Shown here piece after piece: positions 36,459 through 45,727 of a DNA stretch of 64,000 nt. The stretch covers positions 682,001 through 746,000 of the forward strand of contig NC_017243.1 of assembly GCF_000223215.1 (NCBI RefSeq), written 5' to 3'. How positions within the stretch are numbered: position 1 is the first letter of the stretch; the number at the start of each line of letters is the position of its first letter. The stretch is from Brachyspira intermedia PWS/A (GTDB lineage: Bacteria > Spirochaetota > Brachyspiria > Brachyspirales > Brachyspiraceae). A program made the position numbers and the translations under genes. The notes beneath the pieces were generated by a model. It was not told the DNA's origin. It was given only the letters and a program-made list of their open reading frames with translations, and made no database searches.

Positions 36459-37769
36459 ATGAAGAATTTTTACCTAGAAAATTACGGATGCCAAATGAAT
36501 AAGGCGGATTCTAATAGTTTAATAAATTCGCTTATGCAGGAAGGTTTTATACAAACAGAAAATCATGAAAATGCTGATAATATTATAATAAATACATGCA
36601 GTGTAAGGGCTCATGCTGAGGAAAGAGTATTTTCAAGAGTTAAATTATTCAATGCAAATAGAAAAAAGAATAAAAAAGATACAAAAATAATAATTATGGG
36701 ATGTATGGCTCAAACTTCCAAAGAACATCTTGAGAAACTTGGCGTTGATAAAATATTTGATGTATATAATGAAGTTAATATCATAGATTATTTGAAGGAT
36801 GAGGAAGTTTTTGTAAGAAAATTTAATGATAATTACATATTTAATAAATCTTATGTAGATGAAGATAAGCCTCATAAAGCATTCATACCAATATCGCATG
36901 GATGTAATAATTGGTGCACTTACTGTATAGTGCCTCATACAAGAGGAAAAATGGTAAGTAGAAAATCAGGCGAAATAATAGAAGAACTTAAAAGATTAAT
37001 AGATGACGGAGCTAAAGAGATAACTCTTTTAGGGCAGAATGTTAATTCTTATGGGCTTGATATTGATAATGAGATTAATTTTACAGAATTATTATACAAA
37101 TTAGACAAAGTTATTGACGAAAAGGCTAAAGATAAGGTTTGGATAAGGTTTTTAACTTCTCACCCTAAAGATTTTGATAAAGATTTAGCTGATGCTATAT
37201 GGAATTTGAATAGTTTATGCAAACATATACATTTACCTTTTCAAAGCGGTTCGGATAGAATATTAAATTTGATGAATAGAAAATACACAAAAGATGAATA
37301 TGTAAAAAAAGTATCGTATTTGAGAGATTATGCTGATGATTTTCCTATTTCTACTGATATAATAGTGGGTTATGCTGATGAAACAGAAGATGAGTATCAA
37401 GAAACATTAAATTTGCTTGAAAGTATAGGTTTTGAAGAAGCTTACCTGTATAAATATTCAGAAAGAGAAGGCTCTATTGCTTATAAAAAAAATATACAGT
37501 ATGATAAAGTGGCAGGAGCAAGAAGACTTACTAATCTTGTAAATTATCAAAGAGAATTGGCACAAAAATTATTATCAAAGCAGGTAGGCAAAAAAACTTC
37601 TGTAATGGTAGATGATATAGCTAAAGATAATATGCATTATTTATGCAGAAGCAAGGAAAACAGAATAATTCTAGTAAAAAAAGAAAAAGAACTTAATATG
37701 GGCGATATTTTCAATGCTGAAGTTACAGAGATAAAAAGCCATACCTTAATAGGGAAGTTTATTGACTAA
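36459..37769 (+). CDS. miaB: tRNA methylthiotransferase MiaB
   Basis: A 436-residue radical-SAM enzyme that adds methylthio to N6-isopentenyladenosine-37 of tRNAs. The N-terminal Cys are in NYGCQMNKADSNSL, INTCSVRAHAEE and MGCMAQ. The radical-SAM cluster is CNNWCTYC. A C-terminal TRAM-like segment follows. MiaB is favoured by GCQMNKADS and NTCSVR. A second methylthiotransferase, RimO, is elsewhere in the window. Confidence 0.95.
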   Translation: MKNFYLENYGCQMNKADSNSLINSLMQEGFIQTENHENADNIIINTCSVRAHAEERVFSRVKLFNANRKKNKKDTKIIIMGCMAQTSKEHLEKLGVDKIFDVYNEVNIIDYLKDEEVFVRKFNDNYIFNKSYVDEDKPHKAFIPISHGCNNWCTYCIVPHTRGKMVSRKSGEIIEELKRLIDDGAKEITLLGQNVNSYGLDIDNEINFTELLYKLDKVIDEKAKDKVWIRFLTSHPKDFDKDLADAIWNLNSLCKHIHLPFQSGSDRILNLMNRKYTKDEYVKKVSYLRDYADDFPISTDIIVGYADETEDEYQETLNLLESIGFEEAYLYKYSEREGSIAYKKNIQYDKVAGARRLTNLVNYQRELAQKLLSKQVGKKTSVMVDDIAKDNMHYLCRSKENRIILVKKEKELNMGDIFNAEVTEIKSHTLIGKFID

Positions 37770-37790
37770 AGTTGTTAAAAAGGTTTATTT

Positions 37791-38402
37791 ATGACTTATT
37801 TAGAGTATAGTTTCAATGATAATGAGAATAGGGCAGAGGCAAGAAAAAATTTAGAGAATTTAATACTCTCTATGTCTGAAAATCATTATAATAAAAATAA
37901 CTTAATTATAGAGAGAGAAGAAAATAAAAAGCCTTATTTCAAAAATGAAAATAGTTTATATTTTAATGGTACTCATACTTCAGAATTATTTGCTGCTACT
38001 ATGAGCGATGAATATAATGTTGGAATAGATGCTGAAAAGATAAGGGAAAGAGATTATTTTTCTATTGCTGAAGAATATTTTTATAAAAGCGAGATTGAAT
38101 ACCTTAAAAATACTCATAAACTAGAAATAGATTTTTTTACTATATGGACTATTAAAGAAGCGTATATAAAAATGCTTGGCAAAACTATTTTTGATATAAA
38201 AAATTCTATAGAAGTTGATCTTATTGAGAGAGAAGTGAGAAATGCAGATGATATATTCTTTGCTTCTTTTATTCTTGATGATTCATATATAATAAGTGTG
38301 TGTTTTGATACAAAAAATGAAGTAGATTTAAATGTTCAAGATTTTAATTTAAATATGTTATTTGCTTATCCTACATTACCGAATATTAATATAAATATGT
38401 AA
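37791..38402 (+). CDS. 4'-phosphopantetheinyl transferase family protein
   Basis: A 203-residue enzyme that transfers phosphopantetheine from CoA to carrier proteins. Motifs: NVGIDAEKIRERD with the magnesium-binding Asp and Glu, and IWTIKEAYIKMLG, the family WxxKEA. Length is between AcpS and Sfp types. Its place after coaD fits CoA use. The carrier protein is not visible. Confidence 0.88.
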   Translation: MTYLEYSFNDNENRAEARKNLENLILSMSENHYNKNNLIIEREENKKPYFKNENSLYFNGTHTSELFAATMSDEYNVGIDAEKIRERDYFSIAEEYFYKSEIEYLKNTHKLEIDFFTIWTIKEAYIKMLGKTIFDIKNSIEVDLIEREVRNADDIFFASFILDDSYIISVCFDTKNEVDLNVQDFNLNMLFAYPTLPNININM

Positions 38403-38494
38403 ATTTGAATTTTATTGCTATTGACTTTTTTAATACTAAATTATACACTTATATTACTTAGTGGTTTTATGTATTAAAACTAAGGAGTATATTT

Positions 38495-39496
38495 ATGCTT
38501 AATAGAATATTTTTATCAGCAATATTATTTGCTTTGTCTTTCAGCAATATTTTATTATCACAGGATATCTCTTTTAAAGTTACAGGAATATCTGGCGTAG
38601 CTTTCATAGAAAAGCCTGATATAAATAAATCACTTAGGGCTTTTAGAGGAAGTGAAGTACATAAAGAATATAGATTAAGAACATCAGTTGACAGTCAGGT
38701 TGACCTTACTTTAAGCAGAAGAGGTGATAAAATAGGTTCTATTGTAGTTCCTCAAAATACTATAATTCTTGTTAATGAGCCTATTTCAAAAGAAAGCGGT
38801 AAAGTTTCTCTATCATTATTAGAAGGTTACATTAAAGTTAATATAAATAAGAATGCCGGTGCTATGGTTGAAGTACATACATCAACTACTACTTCTGTGG
38901 TAAGGGGCACAAGTTTTGAAGTAGCTTTTGCAGAAGATGGTTCTACTATAGTTGTTCTTGATGATGGTGTTGTTGATGTAGTTACTGATAAGGATAAAGA
39001 AGTATTAAATCCAAAAAAGGCTTATATAAATACAATAAATGATCAATCAAAGATTATAAATCAAAGTTCTGATAGTGATCCTATAGTATTTTTAAATAAG
39101 GGAGAGGAAGCCTCAAGAGAAGATTATATAAGTACAATAGAAAACTTAATGACTGCTATGGAAGGTATATCAGATGTAAATAACAATAATGATAATTTTG
39201 TTTCATTAGTTAATGCGGAAGAAGGCGAGAGTAAAATCAATGATATGGAAATGAAGCATTATAGAATGATAGCGGCAAATGAGGGATATTATAATACTAT
39301 AATAAAACTAATAAATTTATATCCTGATAAAAGAAATGAATTAATTCAATATGCCAGAAAATCATTAGCATTATATACAGCTAATCAAAAAGCTATAAGT
39401 AAAATGAATTCAGCGGTAACTAGAACAAGAGAAAAATTCGATAGAATAAAGAAGAAATTTGATGAAAGAATGATGACTACTTCAGCATCTCAATAA
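38495..39496 (+). CDS. Exported FecR-domain protein
   Basis: A 333-residue protein with a signal peptide (about 1-22, ending LLSQD). Residues about 25-180 form a FecR domain: GISGVAFIEKPDINKSLRAF, RLRTSVDSQVDLTLSRRGDKIG, and LEGYIKVNIN, then TSVVRGTSFEVAFAEDGSTIVVLDDGVVDV. The C-terminal 130 residues are helical and unassigned. FecR domains usually sense in the periplasm. No cognate sigma or TonB gene is adjacent. Confidence 0.83.
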   Translation: MLNRIFLSAILFALSFSNILLSQDISFKVTGISGVAFIEKPDINKSLRAFRGSEVHKEYRLRTSVDSQVDLTLSRRGDKIGSIVVPQNTIILVNEPISKESGKVSLSLLEGYIKVNINKNAGAMVEVHTSTTTSVVRGTSFEVAFAEDGSTIVVLDDGVVDVVTDKDKEVLNPKKAYINTINDQSKIINQSSDSDPIVFLNKGEEASREDYISTIENLMTAMEGISDVNNNNDNFVSLVNAEEGESKINDMEMKHYRMIAANEGYYNTIIKLINLYPDKRNELIQYARKSLALYTANQKAISKMNSAVTRTREKFDRIKKKFDERMMTTSASQ

Positions 39497-39501
39497 TATA
39501 T

Positions 39502-40971
39502 TTATAGATCAAATATGTTTTTTATATCTGAATTTTTTCTTAATTTAGATATATAGAAATCTCTTTCATATTCAGCAAGTAATATTTTTGCCCTTTTTAT
39601 GAATTCATTTTCATCATAAACTATTAAATCTATATAAATATTATATACTCCCATAGCTCCACCAAGTACAATTCCTATATCAGCTTCTTTATCTTCGCTT
39701 GCAAGAACTTCTTTTTCCAATCTTTCCTGTATTTCATATCTTTCATTGAGTATTTCTTTTCTTGATTCATCATCATCATTTTTATAATCATAAGTATAAT
39801 ACAAAAATATTGCTCTTGCTCCGCATTTTGATATTTCTATTATATCATCTGTGTTTTCATTATAATAATCATTAATTGTTTCATAATATGATGTAGTTCC
39901 TGCTATTATGTCATATCTTAATGTATTGGATTGTTTAGGTTCAGAAGTGTAGGCAAGATATTGATTTATAGGATTAGTTATGATTTTTTTTCTATGGAAT
40001 GTTAATGTCTTTTTTATATACTTTTCTAATTCTATAAGAGGTAGCATATTATTTAATTTTCTATTGCTTATATCAGCATATCTTATATATACTCTTGATA
40101 ATCCTTCTCCTATAGAATTTTCCATAATTAAGAAGAATATATTATAAGCTTCTTCTTTATCTAAATCATTTAAATCTTTATTATAAAATACTAAATCAAA
40201 TTTGTCATTTTCATCATCAAATTCTATTTTTACAAATACATCTTGAGCTTCTATTCTTTTATTATGTATTTCAATAGTAAAGTTTACACCATTAGAACTA
40301 GGAATATAAGGCATAAAAGTCCATTTTTCTTTTAATTTTTCAGGCATATCAGATATTATTCTTGGGGTAAGATAAAACAAATAATTTTTACCATCTATAT
40401 TGAAAGTAAAATTATAATTCCTTCCTATATTAAAAGCTAAATTATCAGATATTATTTTAGCAGCACTAGATAGAAAATGAATTATATCTTTATTTTTATA
40501 TTTGATTATATCATCAATTTCTTTTTCATTATCTTCAAACCATTTCCAGAATAATTTTACTCTTTGAACAAAACTAAGTTCTTTGTCTTCATTTTCAAAG
40601 CATAATGAATATAAATTTTTTATATTGTTTGATATTTCTTCAAAATTTTCTATATTTTTTTTATCATGATTTTCAAATAACTCTATAGCCTTACTGAAAT
40701 ATTGTTTAGCAGTATTTTTCTCATTTTTATGATAATAAGCATATCCTGTTCTGTAATACCATAAAGGATCAAATAATCCTTCTTCTCTTATATACATAAG
40801 ATTATCTAATGCTTCATCATAATTCTGCACATTATTTAAAGCTCTAGCGAAGAATAAAATTATTTCATAATCCCTTTCTTCTTCATCTATAGAATATATA
40901 AGTTCTATTATTTTTTGATGTTTGTTTTGACTATGCAGTTCTTTAATCTTTTCTAAAATTTTTTTACTCAT
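39502..40971 (-). CDS. TPR-containing protein of unknown function
   Basis: A 489-residue soluble protein. Residues about 1-130 form TPR helices (KHQKIIELIYSIDEEERDYE; WYYRTGYAYYHKNEKNTAKQYFSKAIELFE). The larger C-terminal part (about 140-489) is strand-rich with FTFNIDGKNYLFYLTPRI, GVNFTIEIHNKRIEAQDVFVKIEF, and YRYADIS-like segments. It is not a recognised enzyme fold. There is no signal peptide. It ends six bases from the convergent FecR gene, with no room for a separate terminator. Confidence 0.65.
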   Translation of the reverse strand: MSKKILEKIKELHSQNKHQKIIELIYSIDEEERDYEIILFFARALNNVQNYDEALDNLMYIREEGLFDPLWYYRTGYAYYHKNEKNTAKQYFSKAIELFENHDKKNIENFEEISNNIKNLYSLCFENEDKELSFVQRVKLFWKWFEDNEKEIDDIIKYKNKDIIHFLSSAAKIISDNLAFNIGRNYNFTFNIDGKNYLFYLTPRIISDMPEKLKEKWTFMPYIPSSNGVNFTIEIHNKRIEAQDVFVKIEFDDENDKFDLVFYNKDLNDLDKEEAYNIFFLIMENSIGEGLSRVYIRYADISNRKLNNMLPLIELEKYIKKTLTFHRKKIITNPINQYLAYTSEPKQSNTLRYDIIAGTTSYYETINDYYNENTDDIIEISKCGARAIFLYYTYDYKNDDDESRKEILNERYEIQERLEKEVLASEDKEADIGIVLGGAMGVYNIYIDLIVYDENEFIKRAKILLAEYERDFYISKLRKNSDIKNIFDL

Positions 40972-41061
40972 TAGGCTATATATTACAATATTTTTATAAA
41001 AAATCTATTTATTTAAAGCAGTAATTTATTTTTACTTAATGATAGTTTTTTATTTTTATGC

Positions 41062-41090
41062 TTGACAAAATTAATATAATGTAGTATTAT
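41062..41090 (+). promoter_or_regulatory. Promoter of the rplU-prp-rpmA operon
   Basis: TTGACA (41062-41067), 17-bp spacer, TATTAT (41085-41090), with TATAAT overlapping at 41088. Leader about 50 nt. Confidence 0.75.
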
Positions 41091-41147
41091 AATGTACTCA
41101 TAGTATTGTATAAAATAAAAATATATATAAATTGGAGATAAGCAATA

Positions 41148-41459
41148 ATGTATGCAATCGTAGAAGTAAAAGGTAAGCAATACAAGGTGGAAAAAGGTCA
41201 GGATATTTTAGTAGAATATCTAGGCGATGATGCTAAAGAAGCACCTGAAATTAAAACTCTTCTTCTTAAAAAAGATGATGAAAGTGTTTTAGTAGGTACA
41301 CCTTATGTTGATGGCGTTAAAGTAAGTTCTAAAATAGTAGAAATGATGAAAGGCGATAAAGTAGTTATCGGTAAACATAAAAGAAGAAAAGACTATAGAA
41401 GAAAAACAGGACATAGACATAAATACCATAAAATAACTATTGAAGATATAGCTGTTTAA
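41148..41459 (+). CDS. rplU: 50S ribosomal protein L21
   Basis: A 103-residue L21. It begins MYAIVEVKGKQYKVEKGQDI and ends with the KHKRRKDYRRKTGHRHKYHK region that contacts 23S rRNA. A TTGGAG site precedes the ATG. Its stop overlaps the start of the next gene by one base. Confidence 0.97.
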   Translation: MYAIVEVKGKQYKVEKGQDILVEYLGDDAKEAPEIKTLLLKKDDESVLVGTPYVDGVKVSSKIVEMMKGDKVVIGKHKRRKDYRRKTGHRHKYHKITIEDIAV

Positions 41460-41815
41460 TGTCTTCATTTGTTAATGTAGTATACAATATAGAATCGATT
41501 ATACAAAGCATAACAGTTGAAGGACATGCAGGAATTAAAAAATCCGGTGAAGGTTATGAAGTTTGTATAGCTTTGAGTGCATTGACACAGGCTATGTATA
41601 AGGCTTTGTTATCTATAGTAGGAAATAGATTTCTAAAGTATAAAATAAATGATGGATTTTTGAGTTTAGAGCTTGTTAATTGTGATAAACTTGAGAATTA
41701 TAAAAAAGTAGAGTACAAAATAGTTAGTAATGGATATTTGATAGGTATAAAATCTTTAATTAAAGAGTATCCTGATTTTATAAAATATAAAGAGGAGTAT
41801 AAAAATGGCACATAA
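41459..41815 (+). CDS. prp: Prp-like ribosomal-processing cysteine protease
   Basis: A 118-residue member of the Prp (YsxB) family between rplU and rpmA, the usual position. The catalytic pair is visible: His in [15 protein letters not shown] and Cys in [15 protein letters not shown]. In Firmicutes Prp removes an N-terminal extension from L27. The L27 here has no such extension (see rpmA), so its substrate may differ or the gene may be retained for another role. The end overlaps rpmA by 11 bases. Confidence 0.85.
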   Translation: MSSFVNVVYNIESIIQSITVEGHAGIKKSGEGYEVCIALSALTQAMYKALLSIVGNRFLKYKINDGFLSLELVNCDKLENYKKVEYKIVSNGYLIGIKSLIKEYPDFIKYKEEYKNGT

Positions 41816-42059
41816 GAAAGGTGGCGGAAGTTCTAAAAACGGACGCGATAGTCAATCTAAACGTTTAGGTGTTAAAGTTTACGGCGGTCAGAAAGTTATA
41901 TCTGGCAATATTATAGTTAGACAACGCGGTACTCAATTCCATGCTGGAAGAAATGTTGATATAGGTCGCGATCATACTATATTTGCTACTGCTTCTGGTT
42001 ATGTGAAGTTCCATACTAATAAATTCGGAAAGAAAACTATCTCTGTTGTAACTGAATAA
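41805..42059 (+). CDS. rpmA: 50S ribosomal protein L27
   Basis: An 84-residue L27 starting [20 protein letters not shown], then [23 protein letters not shown]. The flexible N-terminus near the peptidyl transferase centre is intact. Going upstream in frame there is no start and a TAA is met 24 bases before the ATG, so the protein cannot carry the cleavable extension known in Firmicutes. An AGGAG site lies inside prp. Confidence 0.97.
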   Translation: MAHKKGGGSSKNGRDSQSKRLGVKVYGGQKVISGNIIVRQRGTQFHAGRNVDIGRDHTIFATASGYVKFHTNKFGKKTISVVTE

Positions 42060-42082
42060 TAAATTGAACTTTTGAAAATATT

Positions 42083-42130
42083 ATATCTCAGCTGATAATG
42101 AATAATTGGCTGAGATATTTTCGTTTTTTA
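42083..42130 (+). terminator. Terminator of the rplU operon
   Basis: ATATCTCAGC (42083-42092) and GCTGAGATAT (42109-42118), then TTTTCGTTTTTTATTTT. Confidence 0.88.
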
Positions 42131-42232
42131 TTTTCTATTTAATAAATACTTCTGCGATATTCTAATTTATAAAAATAAAATCTATATAAAAATCTTAAAT
42201 AAAAATTTATATAATAAACATTTTTTATAATA

Positions 42233-42943
42233 TCACTTTTTTATATATTTTTTGGCATTCTCTAAAATTTCAGCTATATCATCATAACCTTTTGATTTTG
42301 CTATATCTAAAGCAGTTATATTTCTAGCATCTTTAAAGTTAATGTCAGCACCCTTAGAAATTAAAAGCTTTACAATTTCTGCATTATTTTTCTGTACTGC
42401 ATACATTAAAGGCGTTTGATATTGATAATCCATTGAATTTACATCAGCACCATTTTTTAATAAGAATTCTACAGATTCCAAATTATTAAAAATTAAAGCA
42501 TGCATTAAGGCATTAATCCCATAAGCATCTTTAGTATTAATATCAACATAATCCATTAGTTCCTTTATTTTTTCAATATTTCCTTTTTCAGCAGCTTTAA
42601 AAAATCTATCTTTGGCCAATGCTCTGTCTAAAGAGTTAGGCACTTCTTTATCTTTTTTTATAATTTTTACATTATTTGCATATTTAATATAATTAGCAAA
42701 TGTAAATATAAAACTAAATGATAATATAGATATAAATACTATAATAAATACTTTGTAATTCTTTTTAAAAATCAGCATAATAGAGTTTATTATTATAAGT
42801 AAGGCAATTATATTCGTTATATAAAATAAATTTTTTCTATTATAAAATATCATCATTAAAAAAGAAGATGCTATAATATTAACAGATATAACAATTAAAA
42901 TAATAGCGAATATATTTATTATAGTTTTTAATCTCTTACTCAT
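42233..42943 (-). CDS. Membrane protein with C-terminal ankyrin repeats
   Basis: A 236-residue protein. Three membrane helices occupy about 9-31, 41-58 and 66-86. Residues about 115-230 carry three or four ankyrin repeats (DAYGINALMHALIFNNLESVEFLLKNGADVN; YQTPLMYAVQKNNAEIVKLLISKGADIN; NITALDIAKSKGYDDIAEIL). It is 24 bp downstream of the first paralogue at 42968-44047, so cotranscribed. The paralogue at 50305-52179 carries its own ankyrin domain. Together this suggests an ankyrin protein works with this family. Confidence 0.8.
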   Translation of the reverse strand: MSKRLKTIINIFAIILIVISVNIIASSFLMMIFYNRKNLFYITNIIALLIIINSIMLIFKKNYKVFIIVFISILSFSFIFTFANYIKYANNVKIIKKDKEVPNSLDRALAKDRFFKAAEKGNIEKIKELMDYVDINTKDAYGINALMHALIFNNLESVEFLLKNGADVNSMDYQYQTPLMYAVQKNNAEIVKLLISKGADINFKDARNITALDIAKSKGYDDIAEILENAKKYIKK

Positions 42944-42967
42944 AATTGATTTATTATAAACTAAAAA

Positions 42968-44047
42968 TCAATTAAATAAATAAGCCAGATAATGATCATT
43001 ATTTACATACTCTTTTATATTCTTATTATCAATAAATATCTTTTCGTATCCTTTTTCCTTCATTATTATAATAAATGAATCTGTTACTCCAAAAATTAAA
43101 TTATCTATATTTGAATAAAAATCACTAGGAGCATTACATTCTTTTAGTAATTTTTCAGCATCATTTACTAAATCTTTTAAATATGAGGTAACTAATTTTT
43201 GACTATTCAAATCATAAATAAGAAAAACATTATTTATTGTAATTTCTTTACTATCTTCTATTTTTATGAGTTTTTTGTATATACAAATAGTTTTTTCATC
43301 AAAGTATAATATATTAAAAGCATATAAATCTTTAATTTTAATAAAATATTTTCTTAATTCATAAACAGGAAATTTTTTCAAAAATGAATTAATTTCATCT
43401 GAAAGTTCATTTTCTTTTTTATACTGAAAATCTTTTGAAAAACTAGATTCGCCATTAATATCAAAATTTATTTTTTCTTTATTGTCTATAAATGCATAAT
43501 AAAAATTGAATAAATAACTAAGAATTACGCTTAATTCTCCATATTTTTTTAAATATCCAAATTTGTATATATTAAATTTTTTTATATTTATTTTAGGCTC
43601 ATTTATTAATTCAAAAACTCCTTCTATTTTTTTGGAATTAATCTCCATAGCATATTCAGCTTTTGAAATACTAGAATTATTTAAATTTATCTCTGCAATA
43701 TTTTTTATCTTAGATCTTATAAATTCATCTTCAGTATAATAATCAAAAACTTCTATTTTACTGCTGTTTCCTCTAATTTCATAAATACCAAATAAATCTG
43801 AATTATTTATAAAAATTTTTCCTCTATACAAATAATGTATACCCTCATCAATATTTTCAAATTTATTGCAGTAAATGTATATATTATTAATCTTATCTTT
43901 AAGTATTATAAAAGTTGTATCCTTTATTTCAAAATAAGGACGGTATTTATTTTTCATTAATAATTTAAAAATAATAACTACAATAATAATAGAAATAATC
44001 AAAACAAAATATTCGTTATAGAAAATACTATATAATAATTCTTTCAT
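42968..44047 (-). CDS. Membrane-anchored family protein (paralogue 1)
   Basis: A 359-residue protein of the unrecognised family found five times in 42968-52179. One N-terminal membrane helix (about 12-32) is followed by a positive KLLMKNKYR, so the rest should be cytoplasmic. Conserved blocks: FIILKDKINNIYIYCN at about 45; KKIEGVFELINEPKINIKKF; IDNKEKINFDINGESSFS; FNILYFDEKTICIYKKL; then SQKLVTSYLKDLVNDAEKLL and DFYSNIDNLIFGVTDSFIII at the C-terminus, ending HYLAYLFN. Its last 110 residues are nearly identical to paralogue 2. No catalytic motif was recognised. Confidence 0.7.
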   Translation of the reverse strand: MKELLYSIFYNEYFVLIISIIIVVIIFKLLMKNKYRPYFEIKDTTFIILKDKINNIYIYCNKFENIDEGIHYLYRGKIFINNSDLFGIYEIRGNSSKIEVFDYYTEDEFIRSKIKNIAEINLNNSSISKAEYAMEINSKKIEGVFELINEPKINIKKFNIYKFGYLKKYGELSVILSYLFNFYYAFIDNKEKINFDINGESSFSKDFQYKKENELSDEINSFLKKFPVYELRKYFIKIKDLYAFNILYFDEKTICIYKKLIKIEDSKEITINNVFLIYDLNSQKLVTSYLKDLVNDAEKLLKECNAPSDFYSNIDNLIFGVTDSFIIIMKEKGYEKIFIDNKNIKEYVNNDHYLAYLFN

Positions 44048-44137
44048 AGTTTTTATTTAACTCCAAAAATTATAATTTAATGGTCAATTAATACAAATAG
44101 TAAAAATTAAGAAACTAAAAATTTTTAAATACAAAAA

Positions 44138-45421
44138 TCAATTAAACAAATAAGCCAAATAATGCTCCTTATTTATATAGTCTTTTATATTATTATTATC
44201 AATAAATATTTTTCCGTATCCTTTTTCTTTCATTATTATAATAAATGAATCAGTTACACCAAAAATTAAATTATCTATATTAGAATAAAAATCACTAGTG
44301 GCATTATATTTCTTTAATAATGCTTCAGTATCATTGACTAAGTCTTTAAGATAAGGACTTATTAATTTTTGACTGCTTAACTCAAATGTCATAAACATAT
44401 TATTTACTTCAGCAATCTGCAAATCTTCTAGCTTTGAAACTCTTTTATATAAAGATATTGTTTTATCATCATAGTATAATATATTAAAACTTTTAAACTC
44501 TTTAAGTTCATTATAATAATCAGCATAATTATCAATATAATTTAATATACTTTCATCCATTAATGATTTCCAATGTCTGTTTTTAGACTCTTTTACATAA
44601 GATGCAACTATATCTTTATTTTCATTTATTTTATTTTTCAAAAACTCATCTGAAAACTCTCTAACTCCATTAATAGAAGAATTTATTTTTTCTTTTCCAT
44701 TTATAAAAAGATAATCAAAATTAAATACATTGAGAGAAAATATTCTCTCAGAACTGAATAAAATACTTTTATCATTATACAACCCCAATATATCTGTATT
44801 ATGTAGTCTTATTATTTCTGCTTCATCTTCTCTTATGATTTCAAAAGTTCCTTCTATTTTTACAGGCTCTCTTAAAGTTTTTTTCATATTATCACCAACA
44901 TAGTCAACAATACTGTCATAAGGTTTAAACTCAATAACATACTCAATTTTTGATTTTGATGTATCATCTAATTTTGTCTTGAATTTTATTTCAGCAAAAG
45001 TTTCAGGATCATATCCATAAGATTTATTACCATCTGATGAGTGTTTATTAATTAAAATTGGATTATCTTTATCATAATAATTATCAACTCCTATTCTTTC
45101 GGATGAAAAGTAAACATCATTTATAATAAACCCATTATCATTATTTATATATACCCTTCCTAAATATGGAAACACATTATCTTTAGGCAAGTATAAATCA
45201 TTATAATTATCATTTTTCTTGTGTTCATAAACATAAACATATATATTGTTAACTTTATCTTTAAGCATGAAAAAATTATTTTTATAAAATCTTACCGGGT
45301 TTTTCTTAGCCTTATTTTTAGGTATATTAATAATTATTATGACAGCGGCTACTAAAATCACTACTGCTAACAAAATTATTATATCTTTATCTATAAATGA
45401 TTTACCTATTAAATTTTTCAT
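44138..45421 (-). CDS. Membrane-anchored family protein (paralogue 2)
   Basis: A 427-residue paralogue. A membrane helix at about 14-34 is followed by the basic KNKAKKNPVRFYKNN. Conserved blocks appear in order: FFMLKDKVNNIYVYVY, KSKIEYVIEFK, KIEGTFEIIREDEAEI, INGKEKINSSINGVREFSDE, FNILYYDDKTISLYKR, and DLVNDTEALLKKYN, DFYSNIDNLIFGVTD. The leader GCAATAATAAGGAG matches those of paralogues 3 and 4, so the upstream DNA was duplicated too. An outward-facing promoter-like end of repeat E1 lies about 110 bp upstream of its start. Confidence 0.7.
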   Translation of the reverse strand: MKNLIGKSFIDKDIIILLAVVILVAAVIIIINIPKNKAKKNPVRFYKNNFFMLKDKVNNIYVYVYEHKKNDNYNDLYLPKDNVFPYLGRVYINNDNGFIINDVYFSSERIGVDNYYDKDNPILINKHSSDGNKSYGYDPETFAEIKFKTKLDDTSKSKIEYVIEFKPYDSIVDYVGDNMKKTLREPVKIEGTFEIIREDEAEIIRLHNTDILGLYNDKSILFSSERIFSLNVFNFDYLFINGKEKINSSINGVREFSDEFLKNKINENKDIVASYVKESKNRHWKSLMDESILNYIDNYADYYNELKEFKSFNILYYDDKTISLYKRVSKLEDLQIAEVNNMFMTFELSSQKLISPYLKDLVNDTEALLKKYNATSDFYSNIDNLIFGVTDSFIIIMKEKGYGKIFIDNNNIKDYINKEHYLAYLFN

Positions 45422-45727
45422 TGTTTTAACGTTCTCCTTATTATTGCTAATAAAAATTATAATACACTTAATAAAGTGTTCTTAAGATTCGTAAATCATA
45501 ATTTTTATATTTATTCTTATACAAATAAGTATATACTAAAAATTTTTAACTTTGTCAATTTTTATGTTGTTCTTTTTCCCGCCGCATACGCTCTGTGGGC
45601 TTCGCAGGGCTAGTCCCCACAAATAATAAAACAATTTTTGACCAAATATAGTTGTTTAGCTATATATTCAAATTTTATGCTTTACAGTATACCCTCCATA
45701 TTATATAAAAATTAATTATAAAAACAA
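45422..45727. other. Intergenic region holding element E1
   Basis: 306 bp. 45422-45529 is the A/T-rich leader of paralogue 2. E1 fills 45530-45666. 45667-45727 is A/T-rich spacer before the paralogue 3 stop. Confidence 0.6.
45530..45666. repeat. MITE-like element E1 (137 bp)
   Basis: Left end A: TATATA, 17 bp, TGTCAA, which on the minus strand is TTGACA-N17-TATATA facing paralogue 2. Right end B: TTGACC-N17-TATATA facing right. Inside are CCCGCCGCA near A and GGGCTAGTCCCC near B, shared with E3 and E4. Confidence 0.7.
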
